The notes: generated from the letters alone by a model not told the origin. Counted from the first letter of the stretch, positions 23,930 through 35,186 are shown. The stretch is 64,000 bases of DNA from Malaciobacter halophilus (GCF_002837275.1 NZ_NXIF01000032.1:1-64000); one strand, 5' to 3'. Translations and numbers: made by a program.

Positions 23930-26053
23930 CTACTCTCTGAATTTTTTCTCATTTACTGCTTTTAAAATTTCAGTAGCTATATTAGCTGTAGTTACTGCAA
24001 TATTATGAGTTTGACTAGCAACTGAAGCATTATTTTGCGTTTGTTGGTCAAGTCTAGTAATTACATCATTAATCTGCTCAATACTAATTTTTTGCTCTTT
24101 TGAAGCATCTGAAATATCTTTAATGGCTTCTGTAGTTTTATTGATATTTTCATTTAAAGATTTATATCCCTCTATCATTTCAGAAGAGATAGCTTTACCT
24201 TCATTGGCTTTTAAAGTTGCATTCTCAACAATTGTTTTAATTTGATTAGCGGCTTGTGCACTTCTACTTGCAAGGTTTCTTACTTCTTGTGCAACAACAG
24301 CAAAGCCTTTTCCTGATTCTCCAGCTGTTGCTGCTTCAACTGCTGCATTAAGTGAAAGAATATTTGTTTGAAATGCTATTTGATCTATTACTGTAATTGC
24401 TTCTGCAATTGATTGTGTTTGCTCATTAATATCATCCATTGATTTTGCAGTTGAGTTTGCTAATTTATTACCTTGATTAATAGAATTAAGTAAATCATTT
24501 GAGTGTTCTGACATATCCCCTATTCTATTTGTGTTATTGATAATTGTACTTGTAATCTCTTCAACAGCAGCTGCTGTTTCTTCCAAAGATACTGCTGTAT
24601 CATTAGATGATTTATTTAAAATATCTACATTTTTAAGTAATGTTTTAGAACTCTCTTCTAAGTTTTGCCCATTTTGCTTATTCTCTTTTAGCATTTTTGT
24701 AATAATAAGACATAAGTTATTTAAACCTTTTGAAACTTTACCATCAGGATTGTCAATCATATTTACAAAATTTAAATTAGCATACTCTTCAAGAACTTTT
24801 AAAATAGGATTAATATCACTATTAACATTTGCATTAATAGTCTCAATCATTTCGTTTAATATATTCTTTAACTCATTTAAAGATTTATTTGAAGTTGATT
24901 TTTTAACTTGTACATCAAGTTTTCCATCATTAATATGATTTACAACTTCTTTAACTTCTTCAATTAATAACTTATCCTCTTCAAAACTTTTTGAAACTTG
25001 ATTCATCTCTTCATTGATTTTTAATGCCATGCTTTCAAATTCATCATTACTTTTAATATCCAAAATTTTTATATCTTTTTCTTCACCTTTTAAATATTTA
25101 AAAAAGAAATTTAACCCCTCTTCTAAAGTTTGTAAAGGAGAAAGAAGCTTAATTAAACTAAATAAAAGTACAGATAAAATTATTGCTAATAAAACAATAT
25201 ATAAAATCACTTCTTTTGTAATACTTGAATAAATCTCACTATATATTTCCTCTTTATCTAATTGTATAACAAAATTCCAACCTGTATCTTTTATACTTGA
25301 ATAAGCTGTTAAAAGCTCTTTATCCCCAAGAGTAGCTTCTGAAAAATTTAATTTTTTATCTTTACTTTTTATTTGTTTAAAAACTACACTTTGTTTATTA
25401 ACTAACTTTGTATTCTTATGAATTAATAGTGTCCCATCATCATGAACTAAATAACCAAAACCACTATTTTTAAGCTTTATATTTAAAACCGATTGAACAA
25501 TTGTATCTATAAATATATCTGAACCAATTACACCTAATATTTGATTATCTTTTATAAAAGGTGTATATACTGTAACAACTAATTTTTTTGTTGATACATC
25601 AATATATGGCTTAGAAATTCCTGCTTTTTTCTCCTTAATAGCTTGTTTATACCAAGGTCTTGTTCTTGAATCATAATCATCTTTTTCAATACTTAAAATT
25701 GTTCCATCTGATTGTATTAACCTTCCATCATCTTCTATTCCTAAATATACATCATAAAAGTTTCCTGCTTTTATAGCTAAGTTTAACTTATCAATAATCT
25801 CTTTACTTTCATGTGAAATATCCGAAGAAGGTAGCTCTTGTGCTAATGCATTAACAATATCAATTTTTGATTGAAAAAAACTTTGTATATATTTGGAGCT
25901 ATCGGTTGCTAGTTGAAGTTCTCTTTGCTTTATACTATTATATTGTGAATTATATTCACTACTTGCACTATCATATGCTAAAAAAGTAAAAGCGATGATT
26001 ATACATATAGATACAATCGCTAAAACTTTACTCTTTAGTCCACGTCTTCCCAT
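23930..26053 (-). CDS. Methyl-accepting chemotaxis protein (dCache sensor)
   Basis: 707 aa. TM1 at about residues 9-26, then a double Cache periplasmic domain (pattern [24 protein letters not shown] shown in part as [33 protein letters not shown]), TM2 near 280-300, HAMP, linker, and a signalling tip almost identical to that of the neighbouring receptor. The dCache RPWY motif is common in amino-acid and organic-acid sensors. The start ATG is preceded by AAAAAGGATTAATT. Confidence 0.93.
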   Translation of the reverse strand: MGRRGLKSKVLAIVSICIIIAFTFLAYDSASSEYNSQYNSIKQRELQLATDSSKYIQSFFQSKIDIVNALAQELPSSDISHESKEIIDKLNLAIKAGNFYDVYLGIEDDGRLIQSDGTILSIEKDDYDSRTRPWYKQAIKEKKAGISKPYIDVSTKKLVVTVYTPFIKDNQILGVIGSDIFIDTIVQSVLNIKLKNSGFGYLVHDDGTLLIHKNTKLVNKQSVVFKQIKSKDKKLNFSEATLGDKELLTAYSSIKDTGWNFVIQLDKEEIYSEIYSSITKEVILYIVLLAIILSVLLFSLIKLLSPLQTLEEGLNFFFKYLKGEEKDIKILDIKSNDEFESMALKINEEMNQVSKSFEEDKLLIEEVKEVVNHINDGKLDVQVKKSTSNKSLNELKNILNEMIETINANVNSDINPILKVLEEYANLNFVNMIDNPDGKVSKGLNNLCLIITKMLKENKQNGQNLEESSKTLLKNVDILNKSSNDTAVSLEETAAAVEEITSTIINNTNRIGDMSEHSNDLLNSINQGNKLANSTAKSMDDINEQTQSIAEAITVIDQIAFQTNILSLNAAVEAATAGESGKGFAVVAQEVRNLASRSAQAANQIKTIVENATLKANEGKAISSEMIEGYKSLNENINKTTEAIKDISDASKEQKISIEQINDVITRLDQQTQNNASVASQTHNIAVTTANIATEILKAVNEKKFRE

Positions 26054-26194
26054 AATTAATCCTTTTTCATGATAAATTGATTTAATTATATTACTTTTTA
26101 AAAAAATTAAAAATAAATTAAAAAATAACTTTTTTAGAATTGAAAAGTTACAAAAAGACGGAGACTTTTTGATTACATTTGAAATAATAATTTA

Positions 26195-26224
26195 AAAAAG
26201 AGGACTAAAAATTATCCTCTTTTT
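26195..26224 (-). terminator. metE terminator
   Basis: A 10-bp stem AAAAAGAGGA (26195-26204) with TCCTCTTTTT (26215-26224), just after the metE stop on the minus strand and followed by T-rich sequence. Confidence 0.75.
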
Positions 26225-26225
26225 A

Positions 26226-28493
26226 TTACTTTTTATTTCTAACGATATTTACAGCTTTAACCATATTCTCTAAACTCTGTTTTACTTCAGGCCATTTTCT
26301 TGTTTTTAATCCACAATCTGGATTAATCCATAACTGCTGTTTTGGTAAAACTTCAAGTAATGCTTCTATTTGCTCAACCATTTCATCAATACTTGGAACT
26401 CTTGGACTATGAATATCATAAACACCTGGACCAACTTCTTGTTTATATCCTACTTTCTTAAATATTTTCAGTAATTCATTTCCACTTCTTGCTGTTTCAA
26501 TAGAGATTACATCTGCATCCATTGCTTCTATAGTTTTAATAATATCATTAAACTCACTATAACACATATGTGTATGAATTTGAGTATCTATTTTAGCCTT
26601 ACTAACACTTAATCTAAAGTTTTCAACTGCCCATTTTTCATATTTACTAATATTCTCATTTCTTAAAGGATACCCCTCTTTAAATGCAGCTTCATCAACT
26701 TGAATCATCTTTATACCTGCATTTTGTAAATCATCTACTTCATTTGCAATTGCTAAAGCTATTTGACGTGCAACTTCATTTCTTGGTTTGTCATCCCTTA
26801 CAAAAGACCAATTTAAAATTGTTACAGGACCTGTTAACATACCTTTTACTATCTTTTTAGTTCTGCTTTGTGCATATTTAATCCACTCTACTGTCATAGG
26901 ATTTTCTCTTGTAACATCACCAAAAATCAGGGGTGGCTTAACGCATCTACTTCCATAAGACTGAACCCATGCATTTTTAGTAAAAGCAAATCCATCAAGT
27001 AGCTCTCCAAAATACTCAACCATATCATTTCTTTCTGGTTCACCATGAACTAGCACATCAAGTCCTATACTTTCTTGAAAAGCTATACAATCATCAATAT
27101 ACTCTTTTATTTGAAGTTCATACTGCTCTTTTGAAATAAGACTGTTTTTATAATCTCTTCTATTTTTTCTAATTTCTTGTGTTTGAGGAAAAGAGCCAAT
27201 TGTTGTAGTTGCTAAATCTTCATATTTAAAAAACTCTCTTTGTGCTTTTATTCTATCTTCAAACTTATCTTTTCTTTCATTTGTTTTTAGTTTTGATAAC
27301 TCATCTTGAACTTTTTTATTATGAATTTTTGTAGAATTTTTTCTACTTTCATTATCTTCTTGATTTCTTTTTAATTGTGATTTATCTTCTAAACTCAGCT
27401 CTTCGTTAAAAAATAGTTTAGAAACTAATTTTAACTCAAGAAGTTTTTCTTTTGCGAAACTAAGCCATGACTTTATATCACTATCAAGTGCTGTTTCATA
27501 CTCTAAAGTAAAAGGTACATGTAAAAGTGAGCAAGAAGTAGATACTAAAATCTTGCTTTTTGAAACTTTTTTAGCTATTTCATCTAAAAGTTCAACTTTT
27601 TTTGAAATATTACTTTTCCATACATTTCTACCATCAATAACTCCAGCAATTAAAACTTTATTTGAAGATTCAATCTCTTCTAATACTTCAAAGTTTTTAC
27701 TTCCATAAACAAAATCAAGAGCAATTGCCCAAATTGGTGTATTTACTAAAATTTTTGTTGCTTCATTTGAGTGTTCAAAATATGTAGCAACTACTACTTT
27801 TATATTTGATGAAACCTTTGAAAGTTTGTCATATACAGGTTTTATTAAAGATAATATTTTTGAATCTAAATCCTTTACAAATAAAGGTTCATCAAACTGA
27901 ACTACTATCTCTTCATCAAATAAACTAAGCTCTTCTAAAAGTTTACAATATTGTTCAACTACACTATTAATATGTAAAAAAGTATCACTATTATCAACTG
28001 ATTTTGAAAGACCTAAATATGTAATTGGTCCTACTAAATTTATCTTTGTTTTTACTGCAAAATCTTTTGCCTCTTTATATTCACTAATTACTTTTTTACT
28101 ATTTAATTTAAACTTTGTCTCTTTTGAAATTTCTGGAACAATATAGTGATAATTTGTATTAAACCACTTTGTCATTTCCATTGCAACAGCTTCTTTATTA
28201 CCTCTTGCCATTGCAAAATATAACTCTTCATCTTCTAAGTTTTCAAATCTTTTTGGAATTGCTCCAAGTAAAATTGTAGTATCTAACATATTATCATAAT
28301 ATGAAAAATCATTTGAAGATATATAATCTACTTTTGCACTTTTTTGATATGCCCAATGCCTCTTTTTTAACTCATTTGCTACATATTTAACTTCACCAAA
28401 GTCAACTTCACCTGACCAAAAACTCTCTAAAACTTTTTTTAGCTCTCTTTTTTCTCCAATTCTTGGAAATCCAATAACATAATTTTTAGACAT
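26226..28493 (-). CDS. metE: Cobalamin-independent methionine synthase
   Basis: 755 aa, full length, with two (beta/alpha)8 barrels. The C-terminal catalytic barrel has the zinc ligands His and Cys in HTHMCYSEF and Cys in WINPDCGLKTR, plus MIQVDEAAF. It transfers a methyl group from 5-methyltetrahydrofolate polyglutamate to homocysteine without B12. No SAM riboswitch or MetJ-box-like repeat is visible in the short upstream gap. Confidence 0.97.
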   Translation of the reverse strand: MSKNYVIGFPRIGEKRELKKVLESFWSGEVDFGEVKYVANELKKRHWAYQKSAKVDYISSNDFSYYDNMLDTTILLGAIPKRFENLEDEELYFAMARGNKEAVAMEMTKWFNTNYHYIVPEISKETKFKLNSKKVISEYKEAKDFAVKTKINLVGPITYLGLSKSVDNSDTFLHINSVVEQYCKLLEELSLFDEEIVVQFDEPLFVKDLDSKILSLIKPVYDKLSKVSSNIKVVVATYFEHSNEATKILVNTPIWAIALDFVYGSKNFEVLEEIESSNKVLIAGVIDGRNVWKSNISKKVELLDEIAKKVSKSKILVSTSCSLLHVPFTLEYETALDSDIKSWLSFAKEKLLELKLVSKLFFNEELSLEDKSQLKRNQEDNESRKNSTKIHNKKVQDELSKLKTNERKDKFEDRIKAQREFFKYEDLATTTIGSFPQTQEIRKNRRDYKNSLISKEQYELQIKEYIDDCIAFQESIGLDVLVHGEPERNDMVEYFGELLDGFAFTKNAWVQSYGSRCVKPPLIFGDVTRENPMTVEWIKYAQSRTKKIVKGMLTGPVTILNWSFVRDDKPRNEVARQIALAIANEVDDLQNAGIKMIQVDEAAFKEGYPLRNENISKYEKWAVENFRLSVSKAKIDTQIHTHMCYSEFNDIIKTIEAMDADVISIETARSGNELLKIFKKVGYKQEVGPGVYDIHSPRVPSIDEMVEQIEALLEVLPKQQLWINPDCGLKTRKWPEVKQSLENMVKAVNIVRNKK

Positions 28494-28552
28494 TACTTTA
28501 TCCTTATATTTTTATTATTTTATTTTGATATGATTTTTATTGTTATTAAGAA

Positions 28553-28894
28553 TTAGATAGTTTGTGGTGGATGTACGCCAGTTCTTCTAAACGCAAAGAA
28601 CTTACAATAGTAAGGGCATCTTGGAATAAATTTAAAAAGTGCAACAGCTAATCTTGTCTTTCTTTTAAAGATACAATCACAATGACATGGTTTACTGCTT
28701 GCAACAAAACAGCTTAATAAAATTTGTTCTTCAAGACAGACTGTTTCTTCTTCAGACTCATCTGAATAACTAAATTTTTCAAAATTAAGGTATTGCTTAA
28801 AAGTTGTAGCCATGTCATGAAGTCTTTGTGATACAGCATATGCAAGTATTGATGACAGTGAAAAATATCTTTTTTTAAACCCAAGAGGTTTCAT
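28553..28894 (-). CDS. Hypothetical Cys-rich protein
   Basis: A 113-aa basic protein that I do not recognise. It has a Cys-rich middle (KPCHCDCIFKRK) and RCPYYCKF near the C terminus, seven Cys in all, which suggests metal binding. The N terminus is amphipathic with no clear signal peptide. It lies between the PDH operon terminator and metE, on the same strand as both, with a 59-bp gap to metE. It could be a small metal- or redox-responsive protein; no function can be assigned. Confidence 0.55.
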   Translation of the reverse strand: MKPLGFKKRYFSLSSILAYAVSQRLHDMATTFKQYLNFEKFSYSDESEEETVCLEEQILLSCFVASSKPCHCDCIFKRKTRLAVALFKFIPRCPYYCKFFAFRRTGVHPPQTI

Positions 28895-28983
28895 GACTAC
28901 TCCTTTTTAAATTTTTAGTACATAATTATAACTTAAAAATATTAAAATTATAAGTATAAACTATAAAAATATTAAAAATTTAC

Positions 28984-29012
28984 AAAAAAGAGTATATTAT
29001 TTACTCTTTTTT
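28984..29012 (-). terminator. PDH operon terminator
   Basis: An 11-bp stem AAAAAAGAGTA (28984-28994) with TACTCTTTTTT (29002-29012), 7-nt loop, overlapping the last codons of lpdA and followed by T on the minus strand. Confidence 0.75.
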
Positions 29013-30427
29013 GCTTTTGCATTTGGAAGGTCTGTTATACTTCCTTCATAAATTTCTGCAGTTAAACCAACTGATTCATGCAGTGTTGGATGAGCATGTA
29101 TTGTAAGAGCAATATCTTCTGCATCACAATCCATCTCAAGTGCAAGTCCAATTTCACCTAATAACTCACCAGCATTATCTCCAACAATTGCTCCACCAAT
29201 TAAAGTATTGTCTTTTTTATCAAAGATAAGCTTTGTAAAGGCATTTTCACTTACATCACTTGCTAAAGCTCTACCAGAAGCAGACCAAGGAAAAGTTGAA
29301 ACTTCATAATCAATTCCAGCTTCTTTTGCCTCTTTTTCAGTCAATCCTGCCCATGCAATTTCAGGGAATGTATATGCAATTGATGGAATCATTTTTGGTT
29401 CAAAAAAGTGTTTCTTACCAGCAATTACCTCAGCTGCAATATGCCCTTCATGAACACCTTTATGTGCAAGCATTGGTTGACCAACAATATCACCAACTGC
29501 AAAGATATTATCTACATTTGTTCTTAGCTGCTTATCAACTTCAATAATACCCCAATCATTTACATTAACACCTGCATTTTCAAGTCCTAACATTTTTCCA
29601 TTTGCAGCTCGTCCAATAGCAACTAAAACAGCATCATAAACTATTGGTTCAGCACTTACTCCTTCACCTTCCATAGAAACATGAATTCCATCATCTTTTG
29701 CTTCTACTTTAGCAACTTTTGTATTTAACATGATGTTAAATCTATCTTTATTTGCTTTTGTATATGCTTTAATAACATCTTTATCAGCAACTGGAACCAA
29801 TTGGTCTTGCATCTCAACAACATCAATAGAAGAACCTAATTTTTGATAAACAGTACCCATTTCAAGTCCAATAATTCCACCACCCATAATAAGCAGTTTT
29901 TTTGGAACTTCTTTTAATCTTAAAGCATCAGTTGAATCCCAAATTCTTGGGTCTTCATGGGGGATAAATGGTAATTCAATAGGTCTTGAACCAGCTGCAA
30001 TAATTGCATTATCAAATTTTACGATTGTTTCTTCATCACCATTTTTAACTGATACACTATTTTTATCAATAAAAGTTGCAGTTCCATTAACAACTGTAAC
30101 TTTTCTCATTTTAGCCATAGCAGATAAACCATCTGTTAGTTTTTTTACAACACCATCTTTATATGCAGCAACTTTATCTAACTCAATATTTGGCTTTGAA
30201 AAACTTACTCCATGATGAGAAATCTCTTCAGCCTCTTCAATTACTTTTGCTACATGTAAAAGTGCTTTTGATGGAATACATCCAACATTTAAACAAACTC
30301 CACCTAAAGTATTGTGCTTTTCTACTAAAACTACATCAAAACCTAAATCAGCACTTCTAAAAGCAGCAGAGTATCCAGCTGGCCCTGCTCCTATTACTAA
30401 TACTTGTCCTTTTACTTCTTTACTCAT
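28997..30427 (-). CDS. lpdA: Dihydrolipoyl dehydrogenase (E3)
   Basis: 476 aa. FAD-binding GAGPAGYSAA, the redox disulfide GGVCLNVGCIPSK (CX4C), the NAD motif GGGIIGLEMG, and the C-terminal dimerisation domain with the catalytic His-Glu in HAHPTLHESV. It reoxidises dihydrolipoyl groups on E2 and makes NADH. It is the last gene of aceE-aceF-lpdA, 15 bp after aceF, and ends in a terminator. There is no extra lipoyl domain at the N terminus. Confidence 0.97.
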   Translation of the reverse strand: MSKEVKGQVLVIGAGPAGYSAAFRSADLGFDVVLVEKHNTLGGVCLNVGCIPSKALLHVAKVIEEAEEISHHGVSFSKPNIELDKVAAYKDGVVKKLTDGLSAMAKMRKVTVVNGTATFIDKNSVSVKNGDEETIVKFDNAIIAAGSRPIELPFIPHEDPRIWDSTDALRLKEVPKKLLIMGGGIIGLEMGTVYQKLGSSIDVVEMQDQLVPVADKDVIKAYTKANKDRFNIMLNTKVAKVEAKDDGIHVSMEGEGVSAEPIVYDAVLVAIGRAANGKMLGLENAGVNVNDWGIIEVDKQLRTNVDNIFAVGDIVGQPMLAHKGVHEGHIAAEVIAGKKHFFEPKMIPSIAYTFPEIAWAGLTEKEAKEAGIDYEVSTFPWSASGRALASDVSENAFTKLIFDKKDNTLIGGAIVGDNAGELLGEIGLALEMDCDAEDIALTIHAHPTLHESVGLTAEIYEGSITDLPNAKAKKSK

Positions 30428-30442
30428 ATTTACCTCGATTTA

Positions 30443-32098
30443 TTATAAAAGTAATAATCTAATATCACTTAGTAATTTTGATAGTGTTGTTGTAAATCGT
30501 GCACCATCTGCACCATCAATAACTCTATGGTCATAAGATAATGATAATGGAAGCATTAATTTTGGCTCAAATTTTTCACCATCCCATTTTGGTTTTATTT
30601 CAGACTTAGATAATCCTAAAATTGCAACTTCTGGTGCATTTATAATTGGAGTAAATGCTGTTCCTCCTATTCCACCAAGACTTGAGATTGTAAAACAAGC
30701 ACCTTGCATATCTTGTGCTTTCAATTTTCCATCTCTTGCTTTTTTAGAAATCTCTTTTAACTCTAAAGACAACTCTTCAATTCCTTTTTTATCAACATCT
30801 TTAAGTACAGGAACAACAAGACCATTTGGAGTATCTACTGCAACTGCAATATTTATATATTTTTTATAAATAATACTTTGACCATCAGGACTTAATGATG
30901 AATTAAAATTAGGATGCAATTCTAATGCTTTTGCAACAGCTTTTAATGCAAAAACAAGCGGAGAAATTTTTACACCACTTTCTTTTTTAGCTAATAACTC
31001 ATTTTGTGCTTTTCTAAACTCTTCAAGCTCAGTAATATCAGCTTCATCAAACTGTGTAACATGAGGAATCCCTACCCAGTTTCTGTGTAAACTTGGTCCA
31101 GATATTTTTTGAATTCTACTCATTTCAACAGTTTCAATTTCACCAAATTTAGAAAAATCAACTGGTTTTAACTCTGGTAAATCAAAACCAAATCCTGAAC
31201 CTGTATTTGAAGAAGTTTGAGAAGATGATGTTTTACTTAATTCTGATTTTATAAATAATCTTACATCCTCTTTTAAAATTCTATTTTTTCTTCCAGTTCC
31301 AGTAACTTTTGCTAAGTCTACTCCAAACTCTCTTGCAATTCTTCTAACAGATGGTGAAGCATAAACTTTTTTAGTAGTTTTAACTGGCTCTTCTTTTAGT
31401 TGTTCAGAACTAGTTTGTACTTCTTTTTTTTGTTCTACTTCAACTTTTGCAGTAGGCTCTTTTGTCTCTTTTTTAGCAACAGGTTTTGAAGAAGCAGTAG
31501 TTTCAACTACTTTTTCAATTTTACCTATTACTGTTCCAGTAGATACTTTATCTCCTGCTTTAACAGTTAATTCAACTATTTTCCCTTTAGCTGGTGCTGG
31601 AACATCCATAGTCGCTTTTTCTGTTTCTAAAGTAATAAGCCCATCTTCTTCTTCAACTTCATCTCCAGCACTAACAGAGATTTCAATTACATCTACTTCT
31701 CCGTCTTCACCTAAATCAGGAACAACTATATCTTCTACAACACTTGAAGTTTCAACACTTTGAGACTCTTCTTGTTCTTCTTTTACTTCTTCTTTTTGTG
31801 TTTCTTCTTGCTTTGGCTCTTCTTTTGCTTCTTCCTCTTTTGGCTGTTCGTCTTGTGTACTATCTTTTTTTTTCATAGTACATACTAAATCACCTTCAGA
31901 AAGTTTATCACCTGCTTTTACATTAATTGAGTCAATAGTTCCTGAAAAACTTGCAGGAATATCCATAGAGGCTTTTTCTGTTTCTACAACAATTATTGCC
32001 TCTTCTTCTTCAATAGAGTCTCCTGCACTAACACAAACTTCAATTACTTCTACTGCTTCTCCACCAACATCTGGTAGTTTAATTTCTTCTATACTCAT
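30443..32098 (-). CDS. aceF: Pyruvate dehydrogenase E2 (dihydrolipoyl acetyltransferase)
   Basis: 551 aa. Two lipoyl domains with target lysines K42 (ETEKASMD) and K161 (ETEKATMD), separated by a Glu/Lys/Gln-rich linker (about 80-120). A peripheral-subunit-binding domain follows (SPSVRRIAREFGVDL, about residues 250-285), then the acyltransferase core ending SYDHRVIDGADGARF with the catalytic His. It passes acetyl groups to CoA. It sits between aceE (9 bp upstream) and lpdA in one operon. Confidence 0.97.
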   Translation of the reverse strand: MSIEEIKLPDVGGEAVEVIEVCVSAGDSIEEEEAIIVVETEKASMDIPASFSGTIDSINVKAGDKLSEGDLVCTMKKKDSTQDEQPKEEEAKEEPKQEETQKEEVKEEQEESQSVETSSVVEDIVVPDLGEDGEVDVIEISVSAGDEVEEEDGLITLETEKATMDVPAPAKGKIVELTVKAGDKVSTGTVIGKIEKVVETTASSKPVAKKETKEPTAKVEVEQKKEVQTSSEQLKEEPVKTTKKVYASPSVRRIAREFGVDLAKVTGTGRKNRILKEDVRLFIKSELSKTSSSQTSSNTGSGFGFDLPELKPVDFSKFGEIETVEMSRIQKISGPSLHRNWVGIPHVTQFDEADITELEEFRKAQNELLAKKESGVKISPLVFALKAVAKALELHPNFNSSLSPDGQSIIYKKYINIAVAVDTPNGLVVPVLKDVDKKGIEELSLELKEISKKARDGKLKAQDMQGACFTISSLGGIGGTAFTPIINAPEVAILGLSKSEIKPKWDGEKFEPKLMLPLSLSYDHRVIDGADGARFTTTLSKLLSDIRLLLL

Positions 32099-32107
32099 TA
32101 TTTTACC

Positions 32108-34780
32108 TTACGCTTTTAATGGGTTTACTTTTTCTGTATTGATGTTATACTTCTTAATTGTATCTAATAATACTGATTTTTCAAGTATTCCTTTTTCTAC
32201 TAATTGAGAAATAGTAGTAAATACAACAAATTTAGCATCAACTTCAAAGTGAGCTCTTAAATTTTCTCTACTATCAGATCTACCAAATCCATCAGTTCCT
32301 AATGCTTTAAAACTTCCTTTTACATATGCTCTTACTTGTTCAGAGTAAAGTTTAATATAATCAGTTGCAGAAACAACTATATTATCTTCATTATTTCCTA
32401 ATACTTGAGTTATATATGGTACTTTTTTCTCTTCATTTGGATGTAAAGTATTGTATCTATCAATATCTTGTGCTTCTCTTGTTAATTCATTAAATGAAGT
32501 AACAGAATAAACTTCAGAAGAGATTCCATAATCATTAGATAATATTTGTGCAGCTTGTCTTACTTGCTCTAAAATAGAACCACATCCAAGTAGTTTTACA
32601 TTGTAATTATCTTTTGCTTCTACCTCTTCTAATTTATAAATACCTTTTATAATACCTTCTTCTACACCTTCTGGAAGTGCTGGTTGTTTATAATTTTCAT
32701 TTAGTGTTGTTAAATAATAAAATATATTTTCTTGTTTTTCACCATACATTCTTTCAATACCATTTTGTACAATTACTGCTAACTCATAACCATAAGTTGG
32801 GTCATATGAAATACAATTTGGTATAGTATTTGCTAAAATATGCGAATGTCCATCTTGGTGTTGTAATCCCTCACCATTTAATGTAGTTCTACCTGATGTT
32901 CCACCAACTAAGAAACCTCTTGCTTGTAAGTCTCCTGCAGCCCATGCCATATCACCAATTCTTTGGAATCCAAACATTGAATAATATACATAAAATGGAA
33001 TCATTGGACAATCATTTACAGAATATGAAGTAGCTGCTGCAACCCATGAACCCATAGCTCCAAGTTCATTAATACCTTCTTGAAGTACTTGTCCTTTTTT
33101 ATCTTCTTTATAATATGCTACTTGATCTCTATCTTGAGGCACATATTTTTGCCCTTCATGAGCATAAATACCAATTTGTCTAAACATACCTTCCATACCA
33201 AAAGTTCTAGCCTCATCAGGTACAATTGGAACAATACTTTTTCCAATAGATTTATCTTTAACTAGTGAACTTAAAATTCTAACTAATACCATAGTAGTAG
33301 AAACTTCTCTATCTCCACTTCCTTTAAGTACAGCATCAAAAGCATCAAGTTTTGGAATATTTAGTTTTTCACTAAACTCTTTTCTTCTTTGTGGTACATA
33401 TCCACCAAGTGCTGCTCTTCTTTCTCTTAAATACTGCATCTCTTCACTATCTTCAGCAGGTTTGTAATAAGGAAGTTCTTTCATCTGTTCATCTGAAATA
33501 GGAATATCAAATCTATCTCTAAATTTTCTTAATGTATCAAAATCAACTTTTTTAACACCATGTGCAATATTTTTACCTTCAGCAGCATCACCCATACCAT
33601 AACCTTTAATTGTCTTAGCAAGGATTACTGTTGGTCTACCTTTTGTTTCATTTGCTTTTTTGTAAGCTGCATAAACTTTAACAGGATCATGTCCACCTCT
33701 ATTTAATCTCCAGATTTCATCATCACCCATATTTGCAACTAACTCTTTTGTTTCTTCATATTTATTAAAGAAGTTTTCTCTAGTGTAAGCTCCACCTTTT
33801 TGCTTATAATTTTGATATTCACCATCAACAGTTTCATTCATAAGTTTTACTAACTTACCTGATTTGTCTTTTTCTAATAATGGATCCCAATATCTTCCCC
33901 AAATAACTTTAATAACTTCCCAGTTTGCACCTCTAAATTCACCTTCAAGCTCTTGGATGATTTTACCATTACCTCTTACTGGTCCATCAAGTCTTTGTAA
34001 GTTACAATTAATAACAAAGATTAAATTATCTAAACCTTCACGTCCTGCAAGTCCTATTGCACCTAAAGATTCAGGTTCGTCACACTCTCCATCACCCATA
34101 AAACAATATACTTTTTGATTACTACAATCTTTAATACCTCTATCAGTTAAGTATTTCAAAAATCTAGCTTGATAAATTGCTTGTATTGGTCCAAGTCCCA
34201 TAGAAACAGTAGGAAATTGCCAATACTCTGGCATTAGTTTTGGATGAGGATATGATGAAAGTCCTTTTCCATCTACTTCTTGTCTAAAGTTATCCATTTG
34301 TTCTTCAGTAATTCTACCTTCAACAAAACTTCTAGCGTAAATACCAGGAGAAATATGTCCTTGGAAAAATATTAAATCTCCACCATCTTTTTCACTTGGT
34401 GCTCTAAAAAAGTGATTAAATCCTACATCATAAAGTGTAGCAGATGAAGCAAAAGATGCAATATGCCCACCTAGTTCTAAGTTCTTCTTTGAAGCTCTTA
34501 AAACCATTGTTTGTGCATTCCATCTAATAATTGATCTTATTTTTCTTTCAAGTAATAAGTTTGCTGGCATCTTTGGCTCTTGATGCACAGGAATAGTATT
34601 TAAATATGCAGTTGTAGCTTTATATGGAAGATAAGCTCCATTTCTTCTAGCTTTATCGATAAGTTTTTCAAGTAAGTAATGTGCTCTTTCTGTACCATCT
34701 TCTTCGATAATCGTTTCTAGTGCCTCTAACCATTCACTCGTTTCGTTAGGGTCTATATCTTTTAATTGTATATCTGACAT
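32108..34780 (-). CDS. aceE: Pyruvate dehydrogenase E1, homodimeric type
   Basis: 890 aa, the single-chain alpha2 type of Gammaproteobacteria rather than the alpha2beta2 type. The thiamine-diphosphate motif runs from GDGECDEPES to NLIFVINCNLQRLDGPVRGN. The conserved FFQGHISPGIYARSF and HQDGHSHILAN loops are present. It decarboxylates pyruvate and reductively acetylates the E2 lipoyl group. It is the first gene of the PDH operon, with an AAAGGAG ribosome site, divergent from the lipoate ligase gene. Confidence 0.97.
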   Translation of the reverse strand: MSDIQLKDIDPNETSEWLEALETIIEEDGTERAHYLLEKLIDKARRNGAYLPYKATTAYLNTIPVHQEPKMPANLLLERKIRSIIRWNAQTMVLRASKKNLELGGHIASFASSATLYDVGFNHFFRAPSEKDGGDLIFFQGHISPGIYARSFVEGRITEEQMDNFRQEVDGKGLSSYPHPKLMPEYWQFPTVSMGLGPIQAIYQARFLKYLTDRGIKDCSNQKVYCFMGDGECDEPESLGAIGLAGREGLDNLIFVINCNLQRLDGPVRGNGKIIQELEGEFRGANWEVIKVIWGRYWDPLLEKDKSGKLVKLMNETVDGEYQNYKQKGGAYTRENFFNKYEETKELVANMGDDEIWRLNRGGHDPVKVYAAYKKANETKGRPTVILAKTIKGYGMGDAAEGKNIAHGVKKVDFDTLRKFRDRFDIPISDEQMKELPYYKPAEDSEEMQYLRERRAALGGYVPQRRKEFSEKLNIPKLDAFDAVLKGSGDREVSTTMVLVRILSSLVKDKSIGKSIVPIVPDEARTFGMEGMFRQIGIYAHEGQKYVPQDRDQVAYYKEDKKGQVLQEGINELGAMGSWVAAATSYSVNDCPMIPFYVYYSMFGFQRIGDMAWAAGDLQARGFLVGGTSGRTTLNGEGLQHQDGHSHILANTIPNCISYDPTYGYELAVIVQNGIERMYGEKQENIFYYLTTLNENYKQPALPEGVEEGIIKGIYKLEEVEAKDNYNVKLLGCGSILEQVRQAAQILSNDYGISSEVYSVTSFNELTREAQDIDRYNTLHPNEEKKVPYITQVLGNNEDNIVVSATDYIKLYSEQVRAYVKGSFKALGTDGFGRSDSRENLRAHFEVDAKFVVFTTISQLVEKGILEKSVLLDTIKKYNINTEKVNPLKA

Positions 34781-35186
34781 ATATACTCCTTTTAAATTTT
34801 ATTTGGGTTCACTAGCAAATAATATTAAAATAATACAATAATTAACTTATTTAATTGTTATTTGACCAAAGTATTAAAACATTATAAGATTTTATAGTTA
34901 CATAATAGAAATATATCAAAAAAATTTTCTTTTTTTTCTAATACTAATAATTTTTCTTAAGTTTTAAATAAGACTGTAACCATTTTGACAACTTTTGTTT
35001 GATATAATCCTTATATATTAATTAATTATGTAAATTTTATGTTTATAAAGGCTTATAAATTTAATTATAAATTAAAAATCTATGGTAATGCTTAAGGCTT
35101 AATGCATTTGCCTTCAATAAAAGCTATAATTTTACCTAAAGATATTTTGATTTATTCAAATAAAAATTAAAATATGAAAGAGTACT
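34781..35186. other. Divergent intergenic region between aceE and lipoate ligase gene
   Basis: About 400 bp of very AT-rich DNA without a credible gene. It must hold the divergent promoters of the PDH operon and of the lplA-lipA-mdh operon. TATAAT-like hexamers occur (for example 35003-35008, plus strand), but I see no clear operator palindrome or riboswitch. Confidence 0.5.

Noticed and set aside
23038-24938. Antisense frames inside the chemoreceptor genes
   Set aside because: They follow the codon bias of the conserved signalling domain on the other strand.
34985-35008. TTGACA...TATAAT promoter before the lipoate ligase gene
   Set aside because: The spacing is 12 bp, too short for a sigma-70 promoter, so I list only the general promoter region.
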